A stretch of DNA of 64,000 nt from Paraburkholderia domus (GTDB lineage Bacteria > Pseudomonadota > Gammaproteobacteria > Burkholderiales > Burkholderiaceae): NCBI RefSeq assembly GCF_905220705.1, contig NZ_CAJNAT010000004.1, forward strand, positions 310,001-374,000. Direction: 5' to 3'. The translations under genes were made by a program, and so were the position numbers. The notes below the pieces were generated by a model. That model had not been told where the DNA came from. It searched no databases and saw nothing but the letters and a program-made list of their open reading frames with translations. Shown piece by piece: positions 54,996 to 63,936 of this stretch (its first letter is position 1; each line of letters begins with the position of its first letter).

Positions 54996-56258
54996 TCAGT
55001 AGCCATCCATAAACAACACCATTTCTACCTGCCGAAGCGTCCATGGTTCAGGTTGGGCGCGCGGGGCCGCTGTTATTTCTTCGCGCGCATTCAGTTCATC
55101 GCGGATGGCGCGAACGAGGGCACTGCCGGCAAATACGCTAGCCCAACTTTTGTACCCGATTCCCCAGCCTTTTACGTGGTATTGGGGCGGCGGCGTCCGG
55201 CTACCCCCGCGGCCAGGCACCCGGCCAATCGCCTTGAGGTAGCCCGGGACAGTCTGAACGCTCTGCGCAACGAGAAGTCGATCGATGCGCCTGATCAACG
55301 AATGAGCGACGCGGCTGTCCCAGATCACTAGTGTGCCTTCCGGCTCCAGGTGCGCGGTGGCGAAGGCGGCGACCTTGGTCCAACCACTGTTCATCAATGC
55401 GCCTGGCAGCGCTTTGTGCTGGGTCGCCGACATGATCACCGCTTCGACCGTTTTATCGTCGAACTTGCGCTGCGGCACGCCGCCCCATGAGAAGACCTGG
55501 TCCGCGAAGCTGATCGCCTGTGCGCGCTGCGCGCTCGTCCAACTGCCAACCGTGGTCGCCAGCTCTTTTGCCAACGTTAATAGTAGCGCGAGGTCTCGCA
55601 CGGTGGCGTGATAGCCGACCTCCGGCCGCGGCCAGAAGTAGTGGTCGAGACGTGTACGCCAGCCGCTTATCGGGGCGCCGAGCGGCCCTTTGCGAAAGAC
55701 CGGTTGGAACGGATCTGTTTCGATGTCGGCAACCAACGCTTTGATTAGATCCGCCGGGATATCGCACGGCGGCACAGATAGCGCTGCTGGCTCCGTGGAG
55801 CAACCTTTTATAGGCTGAGCTTTGGCCTTGTCCTCGGGAATGTCGAAGTCGGATTGCTCGAAGATAGCGATTCGCGCTTCCAGATCGAGATCGCTGATGG
55901 CTCCGACGAGGCGCTCGCGGCCATACTCGGTCAGGCATACCCCATCGACCTGCCAGAGGGTGCGGGGATTAATCGTCGTGGTGGTTTGCAGAAGACGCGC
56001 GTTCGTTTGGAGCATAGGCCTTGTGGCCTGAGCGGTATTCCAACACGTGGTCTTTGTGAGCGCACGGCACAAAACCTCCAGCGAGAACTGCGCCCCCTTG
56101 TCCCACAACACTGCAAGCGGCTCTCTGGAACTTAGCCGCGGTATCGCGTCGATGGCTGGATCGCGCCCCTCTCCAAATCGCTTGAACCAGAAGTCCCATG
56201 CTGCGAGGAAACGTTGCTCTGGAATCTCGCAGTTTCCCGCGTGCGGAAGCAAAATCAA
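54996..56258 (-). CDS. Hypothetical protein, possible OGG-fold C-terminal domain
   Basis: 420 residues. The N-terminal half (residues 1 to about 190) is not recognisable. The C-terminal half contains KVAAFATAHLEPEGTLVIWD, SRVAHSLIRRIDRLL and the closing WTLRQVEMVLFMDGY. This layout (an aspartate-bearing IWDSRVA strand-helix and a final WxLRxVEMxLFM) reminds me of the 8-oxoguanine-glycosylase OGG-fold family that has been noted in bacterial conflict systems. That is a recollection of pattern, not a proven match. It lies convergent to the 135-aa gene and divergent (290 bp) from the complete Sir2. Confidence 0.55.
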   Translation of the reverse strand: MILLPHAGNCEIPEQRFLAAWDFWFKRFGEGRDPAIDAIPRLSSREPLAVLWDKGAQFSLEVLCRALTKTTCWNTAQATRPMLQTNARLLQTTTTINPRTLWQVDGVCLTEYGRERLVGAISDLDLEARIAIFEQSDFDIPEDKAKAQPIKGCSTEPAALSVPPCDIPADLIKALVADIETDPFQPVFRKGPLGAPISGWRTRLDHYFWPRPEVGYHATVRDLALLLTLAKELATTVGSWTSAQRAQAISFADQVFSWGGVPQRKFDDKTVEAVIMSATQHKALPGALMNSGWTKVAAFATAHLEPEGTLVIWDSRVAHSLIRRIDRLLVAQSVQTVPGYLKAIGRVPGRGGSRTPPPQYHVKGWGIGYKSWASVFAGSALVRAIRDELNAREEITAAPRAQPEPWTLRQVEMVLFMDGY

Positions 56259-56548
56259 ATCTTCTTCTCCTTATGAAATCTCGCCCCAAAACGTATTTGG
56301 CTAGCGCGAGTCATATACGTCCTTATGGACGATATCGGCAAATATCGGGGGCGACTTGAATCGGCGGCGAGCAACGCATCGCCTCTTACGGCGAAAGTGG
56401 CCTTAGAAAACGAGCCTTCAGCATGTAATTGCGTGTACCGGATGCGCGGGACCCGATCACCATAATCCGGAGGCCAAAACGGACACGAATTGGCCTGATT
56501 GATCTTTACGCTAACTCCCTGTTGAACGCTTAACAAGGAGGGTGTGAG

Positions 56549-57382
56549 ATGAATACGACTCGGTCCGTGCAAGAAGCATCCCGGCTGCTCCGGGATGCAG
56601 ATGCCCTGATCATCGCCGCGGGAGCTGGAATGAGTGTCGACTCGGGTTTGCCGGACTTTCGCGGCTCGCATGGCCTCTGGACCAGCATGCTTCCGGAGGG
56701 AATGAACGAGCGCGATATCGGCTCATTGACCCAAGGTGATATCTTCAGACGCGACCCGCTCGCCGCATGGCGTTTTTACAGTCGCGCGTTGCAGGTGTGC
56801 ACCCAAACCGTTCCGCACCCGGGGTATCAGACGCTGCTTCGCTGGGCTCAAGACATTCGCCACGGCGCGTTTGTCTATACGAGCAATGTCGACGGTCATT
56901 TCCAGCGCGCAGGATTCGCCGAAGAGCGTGTGGTCGAGTGTCACGGATCGATCAACTTCATGCAGTGCAGTCGACCATGCTCGCCTGCGATCTGGTCGTC
57001 GAGCGATCTTGCGGCCTCACTGGGCGACGCCGACCGCCTGACCAGCGCCGGATTGCCGCGTTGCGGCTGCTGCGGCAGTTTCTCGCGGCCTAATTTCCTG
57101 ATGTTCTCCGATAGTGCGTGGCTGGGCGCGCGCACCTTCGCACAGCAATTGCGGCAGGAAGTGTGGCGCGGTCAGATTCGAAACCCCGTCGTTGTGGAGA
57201 TAGGCGCTGGCCTCGCGGTACCGAGTGTACGGATGTTCGCGGAGAGCCTCAGAATGCCGTTGATTCGGATCAACCCTCGTGACGCCGAGATCGGAGAAGG
57301 TGCGGGTGTTGCGATTCGCGGCTCAGCGCTGGAGATACTGAGCCGCATTGACGAGGCGCTGGTAGCTCAGCGGAAGTCATGA
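56549..57382 (+). CDS. Sir2-family NAD-dependent protein deacylase
   Basis: 277 residues. ATG 56549 follows AAGGAGG at good spacing. NAD-binding ALIIAAGAGMSVDSGLPDFR (residues about 16-35), YTSNVDGHFQRAGF, the catalytic His in VECHGSINF (His132), the zinc cysteines CSRPC and CGCCG, and VEIGAGLAVPSVRMF are all present. A complete sirtuin that removes acyl groups from lysine using NAD. Distinct from the SIR2 domains of Thoeris or DSR, which lack the zinc site. It sits beside a truncated paralogue and a WYL regulator, suggesting a duplicated and partly lost locus. Confidence 0.88.
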   Translation: MNTTRSVQEASRLLRDADALIIAAGAGMSVDSGLPDFRGSHGLWTSMLPEGMNERDIGSLTQGDIFRRDPLAAWRFYSRALQVCTQTVPHPGYQTLLRWAQDIRHGAFVYTSNVDGHFQRAGFAEERVVECHGSINFMQCSRPCSPAIWSSSDLAASLGDADRLTSAGLPRCGCCGSFSRPNFLMFSDSAWLGARTFAQQLRQEVWRGQIRNPVVVEIGAGLAVPSVRMFAESLRMPLIRINPRDAEIGEGAGVAIRGSALEILSRIDEALVAQRKS

Positions 57383-57483
57383 TGATTTCGGGGCTTATCA
57401 CTGGCCCTGAATGTCCGCTCTCGCACCAGCGACCCGCAACGGACCGTCGAATAAACCTTGCGAAGGTCCGCTAATGTTAAGGG

Positions 57484-58488
57484 TTATTCGATGCCTCCTC
57501 TCGACCGGACCGCGATCCCGCCCTGGGTGACTGGACCAGAGGTGGAGTCCTCGATGACCTGAGACGGCGCCACATTGCCCCTTGCCCCCGGCGCGAACGC
57601 GAGAATGCGCAGGTTCGGCTCGGCAACAAGGACCCGCCCGTCCGAGGAGATGGCGATCTTGTTTCCCGGCAGGCCAGAACCAGTGATTCCCGTGGCTGGA
57701 CCGCTGATTGTCCGTACCGGCGGCACGTCGCCGTTCGCCTTGGCGGCGAAAACGCTCACCTGGATCTGCGTCAGGTCCGTGGTCTGGTTGTAGACGAATA
57801 ACTCGTCCGTACGCGGGTCGACAGCGATCGTCATGTTGTTCCTTGCAAAAAGTCCGGCCCCCGGCAGCAGGCCGGTTTTGCTACCCGTGAGGCTGCGCAG
57901 AAGCGGGGGCGAGGTCATGCTCCGACGCGTGCCAAGCGTGTCGATGATCGCCGCTCCCCGTATGTCATAACCCGCAATCAGCAGATTGTCGTCGCTGTCG
58001 ATCGCAATGCTCACGTACTGGACGATATTCGGATCGGTAATGTGAATCGGATTGGTTACAGGCCCAGAGCTGTTGGCGGGAGCGACCAGCACCCCCGCCT
58101 CCGCGGGGCGAACGGTCAAGACGAAGTCGTTGAGGTGGGAATCCACCGCGATACTGAGCAGGTCATTTGTTATCGTCAACATGAACGACCGACTGGGTGC
58201 CTCATTGCCCTCGGCCTTCCGCGGAAAGATGTCGACGGTGCTGTTGGTAAGAAACTGCGCGACGTGAAAGGAGTCCTTCTTGTCGATCACCGTCGCTCCA
58301 GCGGTCATGAGGGTGGTGAGCGGCCCTTGCAGCACCTGGCAGGGCTCGGTCGCTCCGTTGGCGCGCAAGGAGTAACCGCGAATCTGATCACTGAGAACGA
58401 GGAAGACGGCGTCGTTGGGGCAGGCGGCGTGCGCCAGTGGGACCCCGAACAGCATACTGACGACGGCGACACATAGCGCGGGTTTCAT
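57484..58488 (-). CDS. Secreted beta-propeller-like hypothetical protein
   Basis: 334 residues, AAGGAGG before ATG 58488, signal peptide MKPALCVAVVSMLFGVPLAH ending at AHA/ACPND. The mature part has repeated blade-like motifs: SIAVDSHLNDFVLTV, SIAIDSDDNLLIAGYD, TIAVDPRTDELFVYN and KIAISSDGRVLVAEPN. These are typical of NHL/YVTN-type six- or seven-bladed propellers. Extracytoplasmic; ligand unknown. Lone gene. Confidence 0.7.
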   Translation of the reverse strand: MKPALCVAVVSMLFGVPLAHAACPNDAVFLVLSDQIRGYSLRANGATEPCQVLQGPLTTLMTAGATVIDKKDSFHVAQFLTNSTVDIFPRKAEGNEAPSRSFMLTITNDLLSIAVDSHLNDFVLTVRPAEAGVLVAPANSSGPVTNPIHITDPNIVQYVSIAIDSDDNLLIAGYDIRGAAIIDTLGTRRSMTSPPLLRSLTGSKTGLLPGAGLFARNNMTIAVDPRTDELFVYNQTTDLTQIQVSVFAAKANGDVPPVRTISGPATGITGSGLPGNKIAISSDGRVLVAEPNLRILAFAPGARGNVAPSQVIEDSTSGPVTQGGIAVRSRGGIE

Positions 58489-59015
58489 GACATGCCTCCT
58501 TGGTCATTTTGTGCGAATGCGCCAATCAAGCATAGACCCCGGGCGGAGGCCGAACGGAGTTCCGCGAGTTGGAACCTGTGTTTTGGCGGGCGATGCGAGG
58601 GAATACCCATCGATATCGAACGGTAGTCCGGTGTGCTAACGCGTTATGGCCCCATGTCGCAGTTGGATGGCCGGGTTTTTAACGCATGATTGGCTCGTTC
58701 AGGCCAGAAACGAACGGTCGGAACGCCTGTCTGAGCGGTTCAAATTGGCCGGCTGGTGCCTGGGCGCTCGGCGGGAGCCGACCCACAAGGGCCCTTCGAT
58801 TCGCTTCGGCAAAGTGGTAACCGAGAGTTACACATGACGAAACTTTCGCTGGCATCCGCTGATTACTCGGTCAGGAACCACAGTATCGTGCGCACTCTTG
58901 CTCTGCACCACTGTTCCCACCACAATTGCGCTCGCGTTATTGCAATACCTGTCCGTAGTGGGTCTACCGAGATGATTCTTAATGCAGGCCTTCCGGAAGG
59001 ACTATGCTTTGCGCT
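58489..59015. other. Gene-free stretch
   Basis: About 525 bp between two divergent genes. No supportable gene, RNA or repeat. Promoters for both neighbours should be here. Confidence 0.45.
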
Positions 59016-59684
59016 ATGAACAAGAAATCGATTCGCGACAGTGTGTTTGGCACACTCGTATTCTTCGCCCTCGTATTTACGCCGGCGTGGACGTTCAATT
59101 ATTGGCAGGGCTGGGCGTACCTCGCCACTTCTATTGCGGCATCTCTTCTCTATACGATCTATCTCATCAGATACGATCCGGCACTCCTGGCTCGGCGCCA
59201 GAAAGTGGGTCCGTCGCATGAAAGCGAACCGGCCCAGAAAATCATAGTACTGTTTATCATTATGGCGTTTGTCGCACTTGTCGTATTGCCACCGCTCGAT
59301 TGGCGACATGCATGGTCGCTCGTGCCGTGGTATGTATCTATCATCGGCGATGCGCTCGTAGTGTTCTCATATTATGTGTTTTATCTTGTCTCCAGAGTCA
59401 ATAGCTATGCAGCTGCCAATGTGCGCGTGGAAGAAGGACAGAAGGTTGTGGACACGGGCGTGTACGCATGGGTGCGTCATCCGATGTATTTTGGCACGCT
59501 ATTTTTGATCGTCGGTACGCCGCTTGCGCTTGGCTCATGGTACACGCTCGCGCTGACACCCGTTCTTCTGGCTGTTCTCTATTTCCGCATAAAGAGCGAA
59601 GAAAAAGTGCTCGTTCGTGATCTCGTCGGTTATGTCGAATATCAGACCAAAGTGAAATATCGCTTGATTCCGTTCGTTTGGTAA
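59016..59684 (+). CDS. Isoprenylcysteine carboxyl methyltransferase (ICMT)-like membrane protein
   Basis: 222 residues. Four to five membrane segments (VFGTLVFFALVFTPAWTFNY, ATSIAASLLYTIYLI, IIVLFIIMAFVALVVLPPL and others) precede the SAM-binding C-terminal block VDTGVYAWVRHPMYFGTLFL, with the RHPMY signature, and EEKVLVRDLVGYVEYQ. This is the ICMT/PEMT superfamily of membrane methyltransferases; bacterial substrates are mostly unknown. ATG 59004 is an alternative start but sits too close to its GGAAGGA. Confidence 0.85.
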   Translation: MNKKSIRDSVFGTLVFFALVFTPAWTFNYWQGWAYLATSIAASLLYTIYLIRYDPALLARRQKVGPSHESEPAQKIIVLFIIMAFVALVVLPPLDWRHAWSLVPWYVSIIGDALVVFSYYVFYLVSRVNSYAAANVRVEEGQKVVDTGVYAWVRHPMYFGTLFLIVGTPLALGSWYTLALTPVLLAVLYFRIKSEEKVLVRDLVGYVEYQTKVKYRLIPFVW

Positions 59685-60201
59685 CAATGACCATGACAAC
59701 ACTTAAAAGCATTCGATAAGCGGGGCTCCCGCGACACGACAAGTATTGAATCTATTCGCGGTGACCGCTTTGGAGTAAATGGAGGGGTGTGTCGTATCGC
59801 TGCGTTTGGCCGGGTGGCGCCACATGCGATTCGCATATCAACTTCGGCATCGCATGACAGCGACCGGCAGCACGCGACCCGGTGCAGACAGTCATCAGCC
59901 TGCGAACTGTGCGGCGCGTCTCGGCGTGCAGCGGACATTCGAGGGATGAGATCGTTGGCGGGTCCTCGGCCGAAGCTCGATTGGGTCACCGAAGGACAGC
60001 GGGCGGTATTTCCGCTGCGGCTATCGACGCGGTGTTCGTCGGCATATGCCGCCCGAGGAAACTCGCGCAGTAAGCCGTTAGTGAAAGTTGGCGATGAAAT
60101 TGCGCAGTAAAAGTTGTCAGTGAAAGTAAGCACCAAAAATGTGGCGCATCCAGTGGGCTATGCTAACTTCGATGCGACTAGCTCAAGTTTCTTACAAAGT
60201 G
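59685..60201. other. Gene-free stretch with recurring motif
   Basis: About 515 bp. It contains copy 3 of the recurring motif at 59862-59890. Between 60069 and 60130 a local near-repeat (TTAGTGAAAGTTGGC, TCAGTGAAAGTAAGC, each after GCGCAGTAA) is visible. No gene. Confidence 0.45.
59862..59890 (+). repeat. Recurring degenerate intergenic motif, copy 3
   Basis: GACCGGCAGCACGCGACCCG followed by GTGCAGACA. It shares GCAGCACGCGA with copy 2 and GCACGCGACCCG with copy 1. Confidence 0.5.
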
Positions 60202-60894
60202 ATGAATAGCTTCGATTCGTCTATCGAAACCTGTCTGTCCAACATACACTTCGGTCATTTCGCGACCCAATCCATAGCAGCCATCGCCGACCTTTACACC
60301 TTCAAAGGCCTCGTACTCATTCCCGTGCTGTGGTGGATGTGGTTCCAGCAGGACGAGCGCCGCGAATGGCGGCGAGAAATGGTTCTCGCGACGCTTCTCA
60401 GTGGCCTCGTGGCGCTCTTCGTCGGAAGACTGCTAACCCACTGGTTGCCGTTCAGAGTGCGCCCCGTCTATAGCGCTGAACTGCATCTGCACTTTGCAGG
60501 TAGCGATATCAAGGACCCACTGCTGACAAGTTGGAGTTCCTTCCCAAGCGATCACGCGATGCTGTGGATGGCGGTCGCCACCGGGATCTTCCTCGTATGG
60601 CGTGGCATCGGTGTGCTGGCGATTCTCTACACCGTGCTGTTCATTTGCGTTCCGCGCGCCTATCTCGGCTTTCACTACCCAACCGATTTGCTGGTGGGCG
60701 CCGCTGTGGGAATCGGAATTACCTATCTCATGACGCGAGATGCGATCCGCGTGCGCTACGCGACTCCGGCGCTGCGATGTATCGAACGCAGTCCGGGGCC
60801 TTCAGCGATGCTGGCCTTTATTCTGTGCCTCGAACTCGTTACGCAGTTCGACGAATTGCGCAAGCTGGCGAGCGGTGTGCTCAAACATCTATGA
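60202..60894 (+). CDS. PAP2-family membrane phosphatase
   Basis: 230 residues from ATG 60202 (MNSFDSSIETCLSNIHFG); the frame is open to 60139. Five to six membrane segments. PAP2 motifs: LPFRVRP (motif 1 region), SSFPSDHA with catalytic His, and RAYLGFHYPTDLLVGAAVG with the third-motif His and Asp. It dephosphorylates lipid phosphates such as undecaprenyl pyrophosphate or phosphatidic acid at the inner membrane. It stands alone, followed by a YedK remnant. Confidence 0.88.
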   Translation: MNSFDSSIETCLSNIHFGHFATQSIAAIADLYTFKGLVLIPVLWWMWFQQDERREWRREMVLATLLSGLVALFVGRLLTHWLPFRVRPVYSAELHLHFAGSDIKDPLLTSWSSFPSDHAMLWMAVATGIFLVWRGIGVLAILYTVLFICVPRAYLGFHYPTDLLVGAAVGIGITYLMTRDAIRVRYATPALRCIERSPGPSAMLAFILCLELVTQFDELRKLASGVLKHL

Positions 60895-60937
60895 ACCACG
60901 CGTTGCGTTGCGGCGCTGGGAGCGTGTCGGTGGTGGT

Positions 60938-61309
60938 GCCGCCCGAGCGCGTGATTTTATCGAAGCCAGGTTCATCAACGCGACACGCGTCATTGTGACC
61001 GAAACGGCCGATCGCAATGGGGAGAAGCTCGTTTTGCAATTCGACCCGACACCGGCGCAACAGATGCTGGTCGCCTGCCTGTGGTCACGCACGCCAATAC
61101 CAGGCGAACCCGATCTATGGTCATTTTCTGCAATCACTGACGAGCCGCCGCCAGAAGTCGCAGCCGCCGGTCATGATCGCTGCATTGTTCCGATCAAACC
61201 GGAAAACGTCGATACACGGCTCAATCCGAATCTGTCCGATCTGGCTGCGCAATACGCCATCCTCGATGACCGCGAGCGGCCGTACTACGAACATTGGATG
61301 GCGGCCTGA
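60938..61309 (+). pseudogene. C-terminal remnant of a YedK/HMCES-like SOS-associated protein
   Basis: In-frame sequence EKLVLQFDPTPAQQMLVACL, WSRTPIPGEPDLWSFSAITD, AGHDRCIVPIKPENVDTRLN resembles the C-terminal half of DUF159 proteins, with the 'GHDR' block equivalent to the active-site His region. The catalytic Cys2 and the DNA-binding first half are missing. The frame can be opened upstream only through the PAP2 gene. A dead fragment. Confidence 0.55.
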
Positions 61310-61886
61310 TGCGCGTGCAATGCCGCGCAGCGGGCGGCATCGCATCTGAAATGCAAAAGCCTGCTTGTACGGGCTTTCCTTGCATATCGATGATTTCACG
61401 CCTTAAGTTTTCGCTCAGTGCCCCTCTGTGCAATTTTCGAGCGCCGGTAAATACCGCGGTGTGTATACAGGCAGTCGCCGGCAGAAGTCGACCCGGAGCT
61501 GCCTTTCGACCCGGAGTGACCTTTACGGCAGCTCTCCAAGGTGAAACAGCCATTCGTCCCCTAGTGTCTGCCGGCAAGTCATCGGCCATTCAGGCCGGTT
61601 GCCGATTGCAGCCGCGTGCCGCCTTACATGATGCGCTGTCTGCCCGCTTTCGAGAACCACGAACGGATCCCGCGGACACGAAAAAGGGGGCGCGGGCCTT
61701 GCGGATGCGGGTGACGTTCGATCGGTTTCGGGCGAGACGTGCGCGGTCGAGTTGGTGGCGCTAGCCGGCAATCTCCAGCGCGAGTTCAGCGACATGTTTT
61801 GTCCCGGAAGCGCGCGATATCCAGCTCATTTTGTGAAGTCCCGATCTTCTTGCTCGGCCGCGCCTCCCCGATTGCACATACGTTGC
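61310..61886. other. Gene-free stretch
   Basis: About 575 bp with no supportable gene or structured element. Confidence 0.45.
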
Positions 61887-62438
61887 TCAATGTGGCTCGC
61901 CGAGGCAAGCATCAGCGACATCGACGATCGGCTCGCTGTCGCCATAAGCTTCGTAGAAGCGGTCGACGCACCTTATCTGACCGAAGGTCCACCATGTCCC
62001 GGGTGGATCATGACCCAGCCACATCACCGTCGCCGCCGCCTTTGTCCGAAGTCCCCATTGTTGCCAGTCAGAGCCTGTTGGCAAAAAACGACCGTGCTTG
62101 TCCGTGTACAAGTTCAGGTCCAGCCCGTATAGCTTCAGGTATGGCGGGTTAAGGAGATCCTCTATAGCAGGCTTTTCGCCACGGGAAATTCGGGCGTTTT
62201 CGACTGCCTCGTCCAGCCGAAAATCGCTCATGGCACGGCTGATCACTGACAACTCGAACAGCAGCGGCGCGCCAATTGCCAGGCACGTAACACCTATGCA
62301 GAGTACGAGCACCGCAAGAACGCGCCTTCCGGTTAGCGATGTCCGCGACACTCGCGCCTCCCATCGTCTGCTTTTCCTGTATGCCTGCGCGCGCTCGGGC
62401 AGCGTGAAACCACGCACAGTCTCCTTGGGACGATGCAC
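61887..62438 (-). CDS. Hypothetical single-pass membrane protein (183 aa)
   Basis: GTG start at 62438. A basic cytoplasmic N-terminus (PERAQAYRKSRRWEARVSRT) precedes one transmembrane segment (VLAVLVLCIGVTCLAIGAPL) and a periplasmic domain with YLKLYGLDLNLYTDKHGRFL and CVDRFYEAYGDSE. Two cysteines in the domain (IRCVDRF, ADACLGE) may pair. Family not recognised. Confidence 0.55.
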   Translation of the reverse strand: MHRPKETVRGFTLPERAQAYRKSRRWEARVSRTSLTGRRVLAVLVLCIGVTCLAIGAPLLFELSVISRAMSDFRLDEAVENARISRGEKPAIEDLLNPPYLKLYGLDLNLYTDKHGRFLPTGSDWQQWGLRTKAAATVMWLGHDPPGTWWTFGQIRCVDRFYEAYGDSEPIVDVADACLGEPH

Positions 62439-62492
62439 AGCCTTGACGCGTGTGCGAAGCCCGCGCCGAACTTGCCGACAGCGCCTGATGCA

Positions 62493-62717
62493 TTAGGGTG
62501 TTTCACCTTCCTGCGGCTGTTCGTCAAGATTGCTCTTGAACTCGTACTTCTTGTGCGAACCGTCGCAGAATGGCTTGTTCTGCGAGTGGCCACATCGACA
62601 CAGCCAGACCTCGTCCTTATCCACCTCAATATTTTTCCCGCCTTGAGTGGTAATCTTGAAGTCGCCCTTGATGTGGTACGGGCCGTCATTCCGGGGGGTA
62701 ATAATTGCAGTCGCCAT
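62493..62717 (-). CDS. CDGSH-type iron-sulphur protein
   Basis: 74 residues from ATG 62717, GGAGGCGCAA upstream. The CDGSH [2Fe-2S] motif with three Cys and one His ligand is complete: CRCGHSQNKPFCDGSH. Flanking residues (ITPRNDGPYHIKGDFKI before, KKYEFKS after) match small bacterial MitoNEET-like proteins, which bind a redox-active 2Fe-2S cluster and whose partners are mostly unknown. The frame is open to 62852 without a better start. Confidence 0.92.
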   Translation of the reverse strand: MATAIITPRNDGPYHIKGDFKITTQGGKNIEVDKDEVWLCRCGHSQNKPFCDGSHKKYEFKSNLDEQPQEGETP

Positions 62718-62893
62718 TTGCGCCTCCGCTGATTCTGAATCACGCGTTCCGCACACGTTTGGGACACTCGATGCGGCAACCTGAATACAGGTCAATTTCA
62801 GTCTATATCTGATACCGCGCGAAGGTCCGGCGAGCGTTGTGGCATCGCACAAAAGCTTGTGGAGAGGTTCGCCGCGAATGGTATGAGGACATC

Positions 62894-63025
62894 ATGATCT
62901 GGCTCGCCGATGCGGTGCTCGTGATGCACGCGCTGATCGCGCTTTTTATCGTGTGCGAACTCGCGGCGATCTGGGTTGGCTCCGGCCTCGGTTGGGAAGG
63001 TTTTGTCGCGTCAAGGCGGAAGTGA
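62894..63025 (+). pseudogene. N-terminal fragment of a DUF2784 membrane protein
   Basis: MIWLADAVLVMHALIALFIV then CELAAIWVGSGLGWEGF, with GAGG before the ATG: the first transmembrane segment of DUF2784 proteins (about 120 residues, multi-pass). The frame stops at 63025 after ASRRK, so the remaining two-thirds are missing. Confidence 0.5.
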
Positions 63026-63153
63026 TGTTGCTATGCGTGCGGTGGTACGTCGCTTCGAGGGAAAACAGACGCGCAGGGCGAACAACAACCCGCTCTATCT
63101 GGTAAAGCGCGCTATGGTATCTAAAGAGACTTTTGGGCCTATTCGCTGTGTCA

Positions 63154-63312
63154 ATGATGATGTTGCAGTCCACCATCGCAAAAGCCGCCGACCCGACTCT
63201 CGATCAAATTCAGGCGCAACTGCAAGGACACACCGTCACCATCCGGGGCACCACTTTTGGTGGCGGTAACTATCGGCCACAGTTTCGGGCGCTCGAACTC
63301 GACGCCCCGTAA
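63154..63312 (+). CDS. Possible small secreted protein (52 aa)
   Basis: From ATG 63154: MMMLQSTIAKAADPTLDQIQ, then VTIRGTTFGGGNYRPQF. If a TTG at 63133 is used, the N-terminus reads as a short signal peptide ending AKA/ADP. No strong ribosome-binding site and no family. Weak call. Confidence 0.25.
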   Translation: MMMLQSTIAKAADPTLDQIQAQLQGHTVTIRGTTFGGGNYRPQFRALELDAP

Positions 63313-63546
63313 GCGGACGGTCACCTGTGCGATTGCAGGGCGCGACGTGGCAGGGCCACGCTGACACCAGTCAAGACCGCCGCGTAGGCGCATTGGGCTC
63401 TGGGATGCCTTGGGGTTACTGATCGAGGCCGCCCGCATCGCTCCGGATCGATAAGGCCACATTACTCCCTCCCCCGCCGTTGATCCGGCTTCCACTTCGC
63501 CATACCCGCTTGCTCCGCTCGGAGAGTTCGCCGCAACAGCGGGATC

Positions 63547-63936
63547 TCATTCCGGCTTATCGAAGACGCCAGCTTCGAGATCCTGTCCGAAATGCTGCAC
63601 CCAACCGGTTTCGAAGCCGATGGGGTATTCCCTCGCAATTTGTGTTGATAGTCTGGTTACGGTGACATATCCCTGCAGGCCGACGTTCTCGTCGCCCTTG
63701 GGGTCAGTCGTATCCGTTTCCAGCAGTTCGAATTCACCTTCTGCCAGTCCCTTGCGCTGCAAGGTCGCCAGGAAAGCCTGGCGTTCATCCGGTTCGATCA
63801 GTCGCATCTTCCGCCCTCCCGTCTGTCCGACACCGATATTTTTGGTCCCCTTCACGACGTTGTCATAACCCCAGAACGTTACGCAGTGCCCGAGTGCGTC
63901 ATAGCTGCGGCTGAGGTTGTGAAAGCCGAATGCCAT
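63547..63936 (-). CDS. Hypothetical protein, DUF1488-like N-terminus (129 aa)
   Basis: The start MAFGFHNLSRSYDALGHCVT with VTFWGYDN resembles the N-terminal SRSYDA...FWGYD block of DUF1488 proteins. The rest (RLIEPDERQAFLATLQRKGL, EFELLETDTTDPKGDENVGL) is unfamiliar. Soluble, no catalytic motif seen. A lone gene at the window edge. Confidence 0.5.
   Translation of the reverse strand: MAFGFHNLSRSYDALGHCVTFWGYDNVVKGTKNIGVGQTGGRKMRLIEPDERQAFLATLQRKGLAEGEFELLETDTTDPKGDENVGLQGYVTVTRLSTQIAREYPIGFETGWVQHFGQDLEAGVFDKPE

Noticed and set aside
56549..57382. Complete Sir2 as a Thoeris or DSR defence effector
   Set aside because: It has the zinc cysteines and catalytic His of deacylases and no TIR or large C-terminal partner domain.
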